A stretch of DNA of 64,000 nucleotides, from assembly GCF_900188425.1 (NCBI RefSeq), contig NZ_FZON01000003.1, forward strand, positions 1 through 64,000. The letters are read 5' to 3'. This stretch comes from Antarctobacter heliothermus. Its GTDB lineage: Bacteria > Pseudomonadota > Alphaproteobacteria > Rhodobacterales > Rhodobacteraceae. This document shows, one piece after another, positions 51,499-60,262 of the stretch. The notes beneath the pieces were generated by a model. That model did not search any database. It was not told where the DNA came from and saw nothing but the letters and a program-made list of their open reading frames with translations. Within the stretch, counting starts at the first letter, position 1. Every line of letters begins with the position of its first letter. The translations under genes and the position numbers were made by a program.

Positions 51499-52092
51499 TT
51501 AACCCAGCAGGATCGTGCTGTCGTCGACCCATTCGGCGGGTGGGACAGGCAGGTTTTCGGGGGCGGGGCCTTTGCGGATGCGGCCCGCCAGATCGTAATG
51601 CGACCCGTGGCAGGGGCAGAACCAGCCGCCAAATTCACCGGCATCGCCCAGCGGCACACAGCCCAAGTGGGTGCAGACACCCATCTGGACCAGCCACGCT
51701 TGTGGTGCTTCACCCTCGGGCGACGGCAGCGTCCGGTTGGCATCGGTTGCGGGTGCATTTGAATCGGCCAGATTGGCGTTGCGCGCGTTGGTGTCAACGA
51801 CGCTCTCGCCTGCTGCAAAGGCCACTTCCTGTTCCTTGGCTTCTTCAATCTCGGCACCGGTGCGGTGGCGGATGAAAACCGGCTTGCCCAGCCATTTGAC
51901 GGTCAATTGAGTGCCAGGGGCAACGCCAGACACGTCAACCCGGATGGTCGACAATGCGCGCACGTCGGCCGAAGGGTTCATTTGATTGACCAGCGGCCAT
52001 ACGGCTGCGGCTGTTGTGACGACTCCGGCGCCGCCGGCGGCGTAGTAGAGGAAATCTCTTCTGGTGCCTTCGTGGTCTTCTGCGTGGGACAC
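51499..52092 (-). CDS. petA: Ubiquinol-cytochrome c reductase Rieske iron-sulfur subunit
   Basis: A 197-aa protein with a twin-arginine start ([26 protein letters not shown]) that stays as a membrane anchor, and the 2Fe-2S ligands in CTHLGC and CPCHGSH. It takes electrons from ubiquinol at the Qo site. It is the first gene of the petABC operon. The stretch around residues 90-125 ([30 protein letters not shown]) is the loop typical of alphaproteobacterial forms. Confidence 0.96.
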   Translation of the reverse strand: MSHAEDHEGTRRDFLYYAAGGAGVVTTAAAVWPLVNQMNPSADVRALSTIRVDVSGVAPGTQLTVKWLGKPVFIRHRTGAEIEEAKEQEVAFAAGESVVDTNARNANLADSNAPATDANRTLPSPEGEAPQAWLVQMGVCTHLGCVPLGDAGEFGGWFCPCHGSHYDLAGRIRKGPAPENLPVPPAEWVDDSTILLG

Positions 52093-52314
52093 GAGGTTCG
52101 CTCCATTGCTGTGGGGCCGGCGGCCCGCGGTAAACCCATGAATCCGGAGCCTCGACAGACTCCGGACCCCGCTCAGGCACGGTATCTAGCCGGGTGCCTC
52201 TGAGTGGTAAAGGATGCAAAAGCCTCACACTCAATTCTCGCGCGCATCTGTCGCGGTTGAAACCGCCCCGTCCCAATGATTATGTCATTCTCGACGAATG
52301 ATAGAGGCGGCGAC

Positions 52315-52968
52315 ATGCGGCGTTTGATTCTTTCCCTTGGCATCCTGATCGGTCTTGCAGCACCTGCTGCGGCAGAGATGGAGCTTTCTGTCTACTCCGG
52401 GTGGCAAACGCTTCCGCATAGCCGAATCTCTGGCGAGTTGCCGAATGGCGGCGGATCGTATGACGAGCTCGTCGGGTGGGAGGGGAAGCCCTTTACCATG
52501 CCGCCATACTATGGCGCGCGTGCAACATGGTGGCGCAGCGACACTTTGGGTTTCGGTGTCGAATACACCCACACCAAGGCGTATGCCGACGATTCGGCCA
52601 AAAAGGCGCTAGGCTTTGACCGGCTGGAATTCACCGACGGTCACAACGTGCTGACCGCCAACGTGATGCGCCGCTGGCCGGAACGCTGGGGCAAGGTCAC
52701 GCCCTATGTCGGCGGTGGTTTGGGGATCGCGTTTCCGCATGTCGATGCCGACCATGTCAGCGGTTCGGACACATACGGGTTTCAGGTGACGGGGCCGGCC
52801 ATGCGCCTGACTGCCGGTGCCAGCTATCCGATCAACGACCGCTTTTCGGTCTTCGGCGAATACCAGTTCACCTATTCCGCCAACGAAGGCACGTTTGACG
52901 ATGGCGGCACGTTCAAGACCAACATCAAGACCAACGCGCTGAACGTTGGCATCTCGCTGAATTTCTGA
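52315..52968 (+). CDS. Outer membrane beta-barrel protein, LpxQ (lipid A oxidase)-like
   Basis: A 217-aa protein with a signal peptide ending AAPAAAE, then alternating beta-barrel strands ending in a C-terminal aromatic residue ([11 protein letters not shown]). The pattern [15 protein letters not shown]...[38 protein letters not shown] matches proteins labelled lipid A oxidase in Rhodobacteraceae; LpxQ oxidises the proximal glucosamine of lipid A. Enzyme activity is not certain from sequence. The start at 52315 has GAGGCGG. Confidence 0.75.
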   Translation: MRRLILSLGILIGLAAPAAAEMELSVYSGWQTLPHSRISGELPNGGGSYDELVGWEGKPFTMPPYYGARATWWRSDTLGFGVEYTHTKAYADDSAKKALGFDRLEFTDGHNVLTANVMRRWPERWGKVTPYVGGGLGIAFPHVDADHVSGSDTYGFQVTGPAMRLTAGASYPINDRFSVFGEYQFTYSANEGTFDDGGTFKTNIKTNALNVGISLNF

Positions 52969-53007
52969 CGGGATATCGGATGTGGCCGCGTCGTAGGGCG
53001 CAACGAT

Positions 53008-53032
53008 GGGCGGACAGATGTCCGCCCTTTTT
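53008..53032 (+). terminator. Rho-independent terminator after the LpxQ-like gene
   Basis: GGGCGGAC and GTCCGCCC with a four-base loop, followed by five T, 40 bases after the stop. It lies between two convergent genes. Confidence 0.85.
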
Positions 53033-53060
53033 CGTGTCAGCCGCTTTTCGTGTCAGCCGC
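53029..53060. repeat. 16-bp perfect tandem duplication at the GST gene end
   Basis: TTTTCGTGTCAGCCGC occurs twice in a row (53029-53044 and 53045-53060). The second copy carries the stop of the minus-strand glutathione transferase gene. It probably arose by slippage and leaves the protein unchanged. Confidence 0.9.
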
Positions 53061-53658
53061 TGGGCGTCGTGGCAATCATCGACGGACGCTGTGCGAACTC
53101 TGCATACCAATCGGACAGCGCATCGCGGCCCGTGCGCCATGACCGCGCCTCATGCCGGAAATCGAGATAGCCCAGCGCCGAACCCACGGCGATATGGCCC
53201 ATGTCCATGCGCCCCTGAAGGTGGCTCATCCAGCGCGTGCCCAGCGCATCCAGTGCGCGCGACACCTTGGCCCACTGGCCCTCGATCCAGTCCATCGAGA
53301 CCTTTTCGGCGGGGCGGAAACGCTCTTCGTAGATGATCAGAACCGCCGCCTCCATGATCGCGTCGCCGGTCGCCTCCAGCGTCAGGGTGTCCCAGATGCG
53401 GTTCTCGGGATACAGCGTCGCCTGCGCGCGGTCGTTCAGAAAGCGGCAGATCACCCGGCTGTCATACAGCGTCGGGCCGTTGGTCCGCATCAACGCCGGG
53501 ATCTTGCCCAGCGGATTGGCGGAAATCAGTGCCGGGTCAGGGGCCACCGGCGTGGTCTTGACGTTCACGATCTCCACATCGTCCATCTGCCCGGTCTCGT
53601 GCAGGGTGACCATGACCTTGCGGACAAAGGGCGAAGCGGCGGAATGGAGCAGTTGCAT
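53053..53658 (-). CDS. Glutathione S-transferase family protein
   Basis: A 201-aa protein with the thioredoxin-like N-terminal domain MQLLHSAASPFVRKVMVTLHETG (Ser of SPF as likely activating residue), the conserved NPLGKIPALMRTNGPTLYDSRVICRFL with cis-Pro and the Glu/Asp-Ser glutathione pocket, and a helical C-terminal domain. It conjugates or reduces with glutathione in the cytoplasm; the substrate cannot be told. It is a single gene between two terminated units. Confidence 0.9.
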   Translation of the reverse strand: MQLLHSAASPFVRKVMVTLHETGQMDDVEIVNVKTTPVAPDPALISANPLGKIPALMRTNGPTLYDSRVICRFLNDRAQATLYPENRIWDTLTLEATGDAIMEAAVLIIYEERFRPAEKVSMDWIEGQWAKVSRALDALGTRWMSHLQGRMDMGHIAVGSALGYLDFRHEARSWRTGRDALSDWYAEFAQRPSMIATTPSG

Positions 53659-53725
53659 CGGATGTCCTCATTATTACAGGGGGCGAGTCGCCCCTGCGGC
53701 AGGTAAACAGGTTGCGCGTCCGGCG

Positions 53726-54649
53726 TCACGCCTTGGGATGCGTCGCCTCATAGACCTTCATCAGGTGCACCTCATCAACGGCGGTATACGCCTGCGTGGT
53801 CGAGAGCGACGCATGACCCAAAAGCTCCTGAATCGCGCGCAAATCGCCCCCGGCGGCCAATAGATGCGTGGCAAAGCTGTGCCGCATGGCGTGCGGCGTG
53901 GCCGTGGCCGGTAGACCCAGTTGCATCCGCGCGCATTCCGTCGCCTTTGACACCAGCCGCGGGTTCAGAGGCCCGCCACGCGCGCCACGAAACAGCGCGG
54001 CGTCGGGTTCAACCGGGTGGGGGCAGAGGCGCAGGTAGGTTTCGACTGCCTGAATGGCCACCGGCAGCACTGGGACAACGCGTTCCTTGCCGCCCTTCCC
54101 GACGATTCGCAGCGATGGTCCCAAAGGAAGGTCACGACCTTTCAGGCCCAGCGCCTCGGAGATTCGCAACCCGCACCCATAGAGCAGCGTGACCACGGCG
54201 GCGTCGCGCGCGCCTTGCCAGCCTTCGCGCGATTGCAACTCGACCGTGTCGATCATCGCACGGGCGGCGTCCTCGGTCAGTGGGCGGGGCAGCTTCTTTT
54301 GGAACTTGGGCGCACGGGCCGACAGGACGGCGGTCGCCTCAAACCCTTCGCGGCGCGCCAGCCAGCGGTAAAAGCTTTTGACTGCCGACAGTTTGCGCGC
54401 GACGGACCGGGCGCCAATATCCTGTCGGCGCAAATGCGCCATCCACGACCGCATGTCGATGGTCGCCACGCGGGCCAACGGGGCCAGCCCCTGAGGTTCG
54501 GCATGATGTGCGGTGAGGAAGGCGATGAAATCCAACACGTCGCCGCGATAGGCATTCAACGTATTCTCTGCCGCGCCGTCCAGCGCCTTGCAGGCCTCCA
54601 GCCAGTTGGCCAGCGCGTCGCGGGCGGCAGGAGAGATGTCTAGGCTCAT
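53726..54649 (-). CDS. xerC: Tyrosine recombinase XerC
   Basis: A 307-aa recombinase. The N-terminal SAM-like domain begins ARDALANWLEACKALDGAAENTLNAYRGDVLDF. The catalytic domain has Arg in LLYGCGLRISEALGL, Lys in GKGGKERVVPV, HAMRHSFATHLL, GHASLSTTQAYTAVD with the His and Tyr nucleophile. It resolves chromosome dimers at dif with XerD. The neighbouring DUF484 gene, 13 bases upstream, is a frequent partner. The frame opens far upstream, but the ATG at 54649 fits the family. Confidence 0.92.
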   Translation of the reverse strand: MSLDISPAARDALANWLEACKALDGAAENTLNAYRGDVLDFIAFLTAHHAEPQGLAPLARVATIDMRSWMAHLRRQDIGARSVARKLSAVKSFYRWLARREGFEATAVLSARAPKFQKKLPRPLTEDAARAMIDTVELQSREGWQGARDAAVVTLLYGCGLRISEALGLKGRDLPLGPSLRIVGKGGKERVVPVLPVAIQAVETYLRLCPHPVEPDAALFRGARGGPLNPRLVSKATECARMQLGLPATATPHAMRHSFATHLLAAGGDLRAIQELLGHASLSTTQAYTAVDEVHLMKVYEATHPKA

Positions 54650-54662
54650 GGCGCCACCGGTC

Positions 54663-55370
54663 TCAGGCCAGCCAGCGCCGCATCGCCCGCTCAAACACGC
54701 CGCCAAAGAAGGCCAGCAGATCGGTGCCCTGTTGCGGGGTGAACTGATGCGGATCTTCGGAGCCCATGACCAGCAGGCCGGGCAGGCGGCCGGGGCCAAA
54801 ATCCAGCCGCAGGCAGGCCTCAGAGCGCATCCAGTCGGCGCGGTCGCCATAGATCGTTTCGCTGCCCTGCTGTACTTGACGCAGAACAACCGGACGCATC
54901 GGCGCCTCACGGCCTTCACCGGCGTAGGCCTCGACAAAACCGGGTTCGGCCACGGACAGTACGTCGCCCAGACGCCGGACAACCGGGTCGTCGTCCTCTT
55001 GCGCGGTTTCCAGAACAAGGCGGATCATGTCGACGCGCAGGATCTGCGCCACTTCGCCGCCAAGATCATGCAGGAACGTCTCAAAATCGACGGGGTCCAG
55101 CATCCGCAACACGGCACGGTGAATCTGGTTGGTCCCGGCGAGGTTCTCATACGCCGCCGCGATCACGCTGCGGTGGGTGTCCTCCAGCCGGTCAAGGCGC
55201 GATTCCAGACGTTCCATCGCAATGCCGCGCAGGTCGATGATGTTGCCGCCCATGGTACGCTCATTCGAGGCGATAAGGGCCTGCATCAGATCCTTGTCGT
55301 CGAGAATCATGTCGGGGCGGGAAATGATGGAATCGCGAACCGACTCCTCGATACGCTTGGTGCTGCTCAT
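54663..55370 (-). CDS. DUF484 family protein
   Basis: A 235-aa protein. An N-terminal helical segment (KRIEESVRDSIISRPDMILDDKDLMQALIASNE) and a coiled coil precede a GAF-like domain ending RLDFGPGRLPGLLVMGSEDPHQFTPQQGTDLLAFFGGVFERAMRRWL. DUF484 proteins are widely linked to xerC but their function is unclear; a regulatory or sensory role is likely. The ATG at 55370 is chosen over a longer open frame. Confidence 0.85.
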   Translation of the reverse strand: MSSTKRIEESVRDSIISRPDMILDDKDLMQALIASNERTMGGNIIDLRGIAMERLESRLDRLEDTHRSVIAAAYENLAGTNQIHRAVLRMLDPVDFETFLHDLGGEVAQILRVDMIRLVLETAQEDDDPVVRRLGDVLSVAEPGFVEAYAGEGREAPMRPVVLRQVQQGSETIYGDRADWMRSEACLRLDFGPGRLPGLLVMGSEDPHQFTPQQGTDLLAFFGGVFERAMRRWLA

Positions 55371-55553
55371 GGGCCTGTGTCCTGCTCGTGCCGCGCTTGT
55401 GCGCTTGATCTTGTCGGATTGGACACTGTTTGGCCCCTTGCGCCGCGACCTGTCAAGAATTTCCACCCCCGGTACACGGTGTCGCCCCGTGACCGCGCGG
55501 GTTTGGCCACGGTCGCGATCCGTGCCAAACTCGATTTAGAAGAGGAGAGCCCG

Positions 55554-55871
55554 ATGCCCAGGATTACCGTCACATCCGACGCCCAGACCGTCATCACCAC
55601 GTTTGAGACCAGCCCAGGCCAATGCCAGGATCTGCTGGACGCGCTGCAATCGGCCTATGCCGATTTCATCTCGAAACAGCCCGGTTTCATCGCCGCCGCG
55701 CTGCACGTCAACGACGCTCAGACGCGGATCGCCAACTATTCCCAATGGGAGCGGCGCGACGATTTCCTTGCCATGTTGCGCTCACCCGAAATGCGGGAAC
55801 GCAACCGCGCGCTGAACAGCTTTTGCCGCAGCTTTGAGCCGGTCCTCTATGATGTGGCGGCGACGTACTAG
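55554..55871 (+). CDS. Antibiotic biosynthesis monooxygenase (ABM) domain protein
   Basis: A 105-aa dimeric alpha-beta barrel protein, with VITTFETSPGQCQDLLDALQSAYADFISKQPGFIAAALHVNDAQTRIANYSQWERRDDFLAML, the ABM pattern. Such small proteins are cofactorless quinone oxidoreductases or haem-related enzymes. The substrate is unknown here. The ATG at 55554 is preceded by AGAGGAGAG. It is a lone gene converging on the response regulator with a nine-base gap. Confidence 0.85.
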   Translation: MPRITVTSDAQTVITTFETSPGQCQDLLDALQSAYADFISKQPGFIAAALHVNDAQTRIANYSQWERRDDFLAMLRSPEMRERNRALNSFCRSFEPVLYDVAATY

Positions 55872-55880
55872 GGCACTCCG

Positions 55881-56570
55881 TCAGGCGGCAATGGCCCCGT
55901 CCAGACAGGCGGGGACAAACCGATAGCCCGATCCGCGCACCGTTTCTATATCGACAGCCCCGTCAGAGGCCGCAAGGCAGGCCCGAAGGTTGCAGACATA
56001 GACATCAAAGACGCGCGGGTCGGGTTCATCCTCCAACCCGTAGACATGGCTTAGCAAAGTCGCGCGGTTGATCAGCCGCCGAGGCCGCAGGGCAATGTAC
56101 TCCAGCAGTTCATAAACCTTGGGGCTGAGTTTGATCGGGCAATCTGTCAGATAGGCCATCCGCTGTTGCAGGTCTATCGCCAACGGACCATAGCGCAGCA
56201 CGGGCTGCGCCAACCCGTGCGCCCTGCGCGTAATGGCAGAAAGGCCCATCATGGCCTCTTCGGGCGGGCTGGCCGGGTCCAGAACCGTATCGGCCCCGCT
56301 TTCCAGCCAGCGCACGATCTGGGCATGTGAGGCGTCTTTTGCCATCAAGGCAATCGGCATGCCGGGATGGGCGCGCCGCAGGTTTGCCAGTGACAGGCCG
56401 GGCCGGTCCAGGTCTCTGGCATCAAGCACCAGCAGATCGGCCGGGGTGATATGCAGGAAATGGGGAATGTCCTCTGGCCGGTCGGTCCGGGTCAGCAGGT
56501 TGCCCGCGTCGGACAACGCACTGGCCAGTGTCATCAGCGACCAGCTGGTTTCGGCGATCAGGTAACGCAT
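55881..56570 (-). CDS. OmpR/PhoB-class response regulator with atypical receiver
   Basis: A 229-aa protein. The N-terminal 120 residues have the receiver outline (LLVLDARDLDRPGLSLANLRRAHPGMPIALMAKDAS) but the usual acidic pair after strand one is replaced (MRYLIAETSW). The C-terminal winged helix (YGPLAIDLQQRMAYLTDCPIKLSPKVYELLEYIALRPRRLINRATLLSHVYG...VFDVYVCNLRACL) is normal. No histidine kinase gene lies beside it, so it may be an orphan or phosphorylation-independent. The ATG at 56570 fits the domain; the frame extends upstream. Confidence 0.82.
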   Translation of the reverse strand: MRYLIAETSWSLMTLASALSDAGNLLTRTDRPEDIPHFLHITPADLLVLDARDLDRPGLSLANLRRAHPGMPIALMAKDASHAQIVRWLESGADTVLDPASPPEEAMMGLSAITRRAHGLAQPVLRYGPLAIDLQQRMAYLTDCPIKLSPKVYELLEYIALRPRRLINRATLLSHVYGLEDEPDPRVFDVYVCNLRACLAASDGAVDIETVRGSGYRFVPACLDGAIAA

Positions 56571-56837
56571 CGCGCAAACTCCTTGCCATCTTTCCGGCAA
56601 GGAGACGTCAGGTCCACCCGGAAAGGCCGCCTTTCGGCGATCGGACCCTGCCGACCCGTTCTGTGAACGGCAAAGAGGCCAGTTTGCGGTGCGTTCTGAC
56701 ACCACCCAACGGCATAGGAGGGCAATGTGTCCTGATCGTGACGCACTGGTGGCGGGCAGGAGGCGGCAGTCACATGACCTGCATCAAGGCAGGTTTCGGC
56801 GCCTGCGCTCACTCTGGCCCCATCAGGAGGAGCGACC

Positions 56838-57251
56838 ATGTACAAGAACATCCTAGTCCCCCTCGCCTTTGGCGAAGACAGCGACGACCGGATCAAGGCC
56901 GCCACGGCGGTGGCGCAAAGGCTGGCGGCCGACGGGGCGCGCATCACGTTTTTGCACGTCATGGAACAGGTGCCGGGCTACGCCGTCAGCTACCTGCCCG
57001 CCGACTATTCGGCACAGGCCCGTCTGGCGATCGAGCAGGAACTGAACGACATCGCCTCGGTCGTGCCGGGCGGGGTTGGTCTGGTGGTGTCGGGCCATTC
57101 CGGGCGCACGATTCTGGACTGGGCTGGGGACAATCCTGTCGATCTGATCGTGATTGCGTCTCATCTGCCGGGGATGCAGGACTTGCTACTGGGCTCGACC
57201 GCTGCGCAAGTGGTCCGTCATGCACAATGTGCTGTGCATGTGCTGCGTTGA
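56838..57251 (+). CDS. Universal stress protein (UspA family)
   Basis: A 137-aa protein with the Usp fold: the start MYKNILVPLAFGEDSDDRIKAATAVAQRLAADGARITFLHVME and the C-terminal DLIVIASHLPGMQDLLLGSTAAQVVRHAQCAVHVLR. The nucleotide-binding G-2x-G-9x-G(S/T) motif appears only in a reduced form (LPGMQDLLLGSTA), so ATP binding is uncertain. The ribosome site is GGAGG (56828 region). It begins a run of stress and redox genes in the same direction. Confidence 0.9.
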   Translation: MYKNILVPLAFGEDSDDRIKAATAVAQRLAADGARITFLHVMEQVPGYAVSYLPADYSAQARLAIEQELNDIASVVPGGVGLVVSGHSGRTILDWAGDNPVDLIVIASHLPGMQDLLLGSTAAQVVRHAQCAVHVLR

Positions 57252-57281
57252 CTTTGCCTTGGTCCGTACCATCCTGCGGGC

Positions 57282-57833
57282 ATGGAAAAGACACTTGACC
57301 TGACCCGCCGAGACGGTTTGCCCGAGGCGCTGTATGCCCTGCGTGCCGACTATCCGCGCGACACATGGCAGAGGCATCGCAACTTTGACGGCTTGGTGGC
57401 GTTCTGGCTGGACCGCCACCTGATGTTCCGCCGTCTTGCCGAAACGCTCAGGCAAGACGCAGAGGCGGCCGTGGATGGCGCAATCGCCCCGCGCCAGATG
57501 CAGGCGCGACTGACGCGCTTTGGTGGCATGTTGCTGCAACAGCTGCACGGCCACCACCAGATCGAGGATATGCACTATTTCCCCAAGCTGGTGGGCTATG
57601 AGGCACGTCTGGCGCGCGGCTTTGACATTCTGGACCGGGACCATCACGCGATGGACGGTCTGTTGCAGCGGTTCTCCGAGTCCGCCACTGGTGTGCTGCA
57701 AAACAGGATCGAACCGGGGGCGTTTCACGCCGAGATCACGGGATTCGAGGCGCTCTTGCTACGCCATCTTGAGGACGAAGAGGATCTGATCGTTCCCGTC
57801 TTGTTGAAACACGGGCCGCAGGGACTGGAGTAG
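57282..57833 (+). CDS. Hemerythrin HHE-domain protein
   Basis: A 183-aa helical protein with the cation-binding His/Glu set: RHRNFDGLVAFWLDRHLMFRR, HGHHQIEDMHYFPKLV, ILDRDHHAMDGLL and RHLEDEEDLIVPVLL. This is the four-helix hemerythrin pattern binding a di-iron site, used for oxygen or NO sensing or iron repair. It starts 30 bases after the Usp gene and is likely co-transcribed. Confidence 0.88.
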   Translation: MEKTLDLTRRDGLPEALYALRADYPRDTWQRHRNFDGLVAFWLDRHLMFRRLAETLRQDAEAAVDGAIAPRQMQARLTRFGGMLLQQLHGHHQIEDMHYFPKLVGYEARLARGFDILDRDHHAMDGLLQRFSESATGVLQNRIEPGAFHAEITGFEALLLRHLEDEEDLIVPVLLKHGPQGLE

Positions 57834-57941
57834 GGCAGGCCGCCCGCCCCGGCCCTCGCGGCAGGGTTTTCCCGATTGCCGCTTGATGCGTTGCCCGTCC
57901 GGTCACATATTTCATTACGAATGTGAATCGGAGGGCTTTGG

Positions 57942-58367
57942 ATGGCGGGCAAGAAACTGACCTGTCTGGACTGCGGGCAAGTGAACCGGGTTCCGGCAGA
58001 AAAACTGGCGTCGGGGCCGAAATGCGGAACCTGCGGCGCCCGATTGATGCCGGGCAAGGCGATTGAGGTCGATGCCGCCACGCTGGCCAAGGCCGCGCGC
58101 ACCGACGACGTGCCGCTGGTGGTGGATTTCTGGGCGCCGTGGTGCGGTCCCTGCCGCTCGATGGCGCCCGAGTTCGGCAAGGCGGCGTCCCTGCTTGGCA
58201 CAGAGGCGCGGCTGGTCAAGCTCAACACAGAGGATTTTCCGCAGGTCGGCGCACAGCATGGCATCCGGGGCATTCCCACCATGGTGGCCTTTGCAGGCGG
58301 ACGCGAGGCAAAGCGACAGTCGGGCGCGATGCCCGCGGGTCAGATCGTGGGCTGGGTGCGGGACTGA
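57942..58367 (+). CDS. trxC: Thioredoxin 2 (TrxC)
   Basis: A 141-aa protein. The N-terminal zinc finger CLDCGQVNRVP...CGTCGARLM is the mark of TrxC. The thioredoxin domain has the active site WAPWCGPCRSMAPEF and the cis-Pro GIRGIPTMVAFAGG. It reduces disulfides, particularly during oxidative stress. The ATG at 57942 has GGAGGG. It lies between hemerythrin and rhodanese genes, forming a redox neighbourhood. Confidence 0.95.
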   Translation: MAGKKLTCLDCGQVNRVPAEKLASGPKCGTCGARLMPGKAIEVDAATLAKAARTDDVPLVVDFWAPWCGPCRSMAPEFGKAASLLGTEARLVKLNTEDFPQVGAQHGIRGIPTMVAFAGGREAKRQSGAMPAGQIVGWVRD

Positions 58368-58426
58368 TCCGCTGTTGCGCGGTGTGACGGAACAGGACAG
58401 TTTATTTCATCAAAAGGGAGAGGATC

Positions 58427-59032
58427 ATGAACAAGAGTGCGATGGCTGCGCTGGCCCTGACGTTAGGGCTTGGCATGCCTGCTGGCGCGGATGAGGTGAA
58501 CATTTCGAGGGACGTGGCGACTGTCACGGTGACGACACCGGGCGGCGCAGAGGTCACGATCTCAAGGGTGCAGGACACGGATGCGGTGATCGAGGGCGAT
58601 TTTGCCCGCATCGCCCGTCCCTGTCCCAGCTTTTGCATCCAGCCGATCTCTCCCGCCGAGGGGGTCACCACCATCGGCGAGCTGGAGTTGCTGGCAGCGC
58701 TTCAGAACCCGGAGATCATGGTGATCGACAGCCGGGTGCGGCCCGATTGGGAAACCGGCACGATTCCGGGATCGGTCAGCATGCCCTACACCGAAATGGT
58801 CGACCGTCTGGGCGAACTGGGCTGCGAGGTGGATTTTGAAGGCTTCGAATGTGATCCGGACGTGGTCGCAGAGGTCGTGTTGTTCTGCAACGGACCTTGG
58901 TGCGGACAGTCACCGACGGCCATCCGGCGCATGATCGAGGCGGGGTATCCGGCGGACAAGATCAGCTATTACCGTTGGGGCATGCAGGGCTGGCGCATGC
59001 TGGGCCTGACGGTTGCCGGCGGCGACAGCTAA
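58427..59032 (+). CDS. Exported rhodanese-like domain protein
   Basis: A 201-aa protein with a signal peptide (about residues 1-21, cleavage after PAGA). A rhodanese domain follows: EIMVIDSRVRPDWETGTIPGSVSMPYTEM, then VVLFCNGPWCGQSPTAIRRMIEAGYPADKISYYRWGMQGWRMLGL with the active-site cysteine in CNGPWCGQS. It works in the periplasm on sulfur transfer or as a redox carrier; the substrate is unknown. It follows trxC by 59 bases with GGGAGAGG before the ATG. Confidence 0.85.
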   Translation: MNKSAMAALALTLGLGMPAGADEVNISRDVATVTVTTPGGAEVTISRVQDTDAVIEGDFARIARPCPSFCIQPISPAEGVTTIGELELLAALQNPEIMVIDSRVRPDWETGTIPGSVSMPYTEMVDRLGELGCEVDFEGFECDPDVVAEVVLFCNGPWCGQSPTAIRRMIEAGYPADKISYYRWGMQGWRMLGLTVAGGDS

Positions 59033-59041
59033 GGCAGCATT

Positions 59042-59072
59042 GCCCCCTGTCCGGGAATACCGGGCAGGGGGC
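59042..59072. terminator. Strong hairpin between convergent genes
   Basis: GCCCCCTG-t-CCGG and CCGG-g-CAGGGGGC pair around GAATA, giving a 13-position stem with one wobble. No T run follows, so it may slow or end transcription from the rhodanese gene, or protect the RNA 3' end. Confidence 0.55.
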
Positions 59073-59093
59073 GACGGGCTGCAAGGGCGCGCG

Positions 59094-59381
59094 TCAGCTA
59101 CCGCCGTCCTCATCGTTGCGCAGCGCGATGGAAAGCCGGGTCAGGCTGTCGATGGCGGTCAGACCAACCTCGCCGGCGGTCTGATATTCCAACAGAACAC
59201 GGTCCCCCGCACCCAGATCGGCAGGCACGTCGATTGTGGTTGGCAGTTGCCAGATCGTTTTGTCCGTGAGGACAAGCAGATTGGCCTTGCGATCATATGC
59301 CAGAACAAGACCTTCGGTTTCGTCGGCGACGGCGGGCAGGGCGAAAAGAACCGCAACGGCTGCGGCAAACAGGGTGCGCAT
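59094..59381 (-). CDS. Small exported protein (DUF1344-like)
   Basis: A 95-aa protein with a signal peptide (MRTLFAAAVAVLFALPAVA) and a short OB-like domain, ETEGLVLAYDRKANLLVLTDKTIWQLPTTIDVPADLGAGDRVLLEYQTAGEVGLTAIDSLTRL. It resembles DUF1344, small periplasmic proteins of unknown function in Rhizobiales and Rhodobacterales. The ATG at 59381 fits the signal peptide; the frame is open further upstream. It is convergent with the rhodanese gene. Confidence 0.75.
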   Translation of the reverse strand: MRTLFAAAVAVLFALPAVADETEGLVLAYDRKANLLVLTDKTIWQLPTTIDVPADLGAGDRVLLEYQTAGEVGLTAIDSLTRLSIALRNDEDGGS

Positions 59382-59865
59382 GGGCGTGTATCCATGTGAG
59401 GAAAGCGCTCTCGGCGCGACCCCGCGCCTGCTGCCGCCGGGTGGAGCCTCACACCCGGATGGCGCGGAAGTGGGATGGGGCGGGGGGCACTGCAAGGGGC
59501 GCGCGAAAGTATTTTTGCAGATCTCGACCGGCCCTGGCTCAGGATGCAATCCGGGGCTTCACACATCGTCCCACGCCGGATCGCAAGGTTCTGGCAGAGA
59601 CCCCGTCCAGACCCGCCGGACTGACGATCACGCCCCGGACGTCGGGGCGCGGGCGGTTTCAGGTTTCGGCTGTTTCGTGCGGACAGGGCGGCGGTGGTCG
59701 TGACAAGAGGCTTGCTTTTGTGCCGCTGATCTGGCATATGGGCCGGGCTAAAGACCTTCTCTTCGACTTCTGTTTTCCTTCACCGGCACGCAGCTACTCG
59801 ATCAAGACGCGCCTTTGCCGGGCCGCTGCATGTTGCGAGCGGTGTAGAAAACAAGGATAAGACAC
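59382..59865. other. Gene-free interval upstream of cspA
   Basis: No gene is supported in these 484 bases, although frames on both strands are open by chance in the GC-rich part. The right end must hold the cspA promoter and a leader, as cold-shock genes often have long structured leaders, but I could not define boxes. The left part holds the promoter of the minus-strand DUF1344-like gene. Confidence 0.5.
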
Positions 59866-60072
59866 ATGGCCAACGGCACTGTGAAATGGTTCAACACCAC
59901 CAAAGGTTTCGGTTTCATTCAGCCTGATGCAGGCGGCAAAGACGTGTTCGTGCACATCTCGGCTGTTGAGCGTTCGGGCCTGACCGGTCTCGCCGACAAC
60001 CAGAAAGTCACCTATGACGTGGAAGCAGGCCGTGACGGCCGCGAAAGCGCAGTGAACCTGGAACTCGTGTAA
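59866..60072 (+). CDS. cspA: Cold-shock protein CspA family
   Basis: A 68-aa cold-shock domain, MANGTVKWFNTTKGFGFIQPDAGGKDVFVHISAVERSG..., with RNP1 KGFGFI and RNP2 VFVHI for single-stranded RNA/DNA binding. It acts as an RNA chaperone. The ATG at 59866 has AAGGATAAGACAC before it. It stands alone and ends at a strong terminator 27 bases on. Confidence 0.95.
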   Translation: MANGTVKWFNTTKGFGFIQPDAGGKDVFVHISAVERSGLTGLADNQKVTYDVEAGRDGRESAVNLELV

Positions 60073-60098
60073 GGCTGATTGCTTTGACGGTTTGATGT

Positions 60099-60125
60099 GG
60101 CGCGGTCCCCGAAAGGGGGCCGCGC
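60099..60125 (+). terminator. Terminator hairpin after cspA
   Basis: GGCGCGGTCCCC pairs with GGGGGCCGCGCC around a GAAA loop, with one G-T pair. Only two T follow, but the stem is very stable and positioned just after the stop. Confidence 0.7.
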
Positions 60126-60262
60126 CTTGCGTTTGGGGGGGGGCGAGGGATCTGAGGTCGAGAGGTTTGCTTGTGCCGACTTCAGCGCGCGAGTGTCTAC
60201 GAACGCTACACTTTGCGAGTACGATTTGCCCCAAACATAGCTGGCAGGTTCCGAGACCCAAT

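Noticed and set aside
54588-55871. Plus-strand frame of 427 codons running into the ABM gene
   Set aside because: Only its last 105 codons are a real gene; the first part is antisense to DUF484, and the ATG at 55554 has a good ribosome site.
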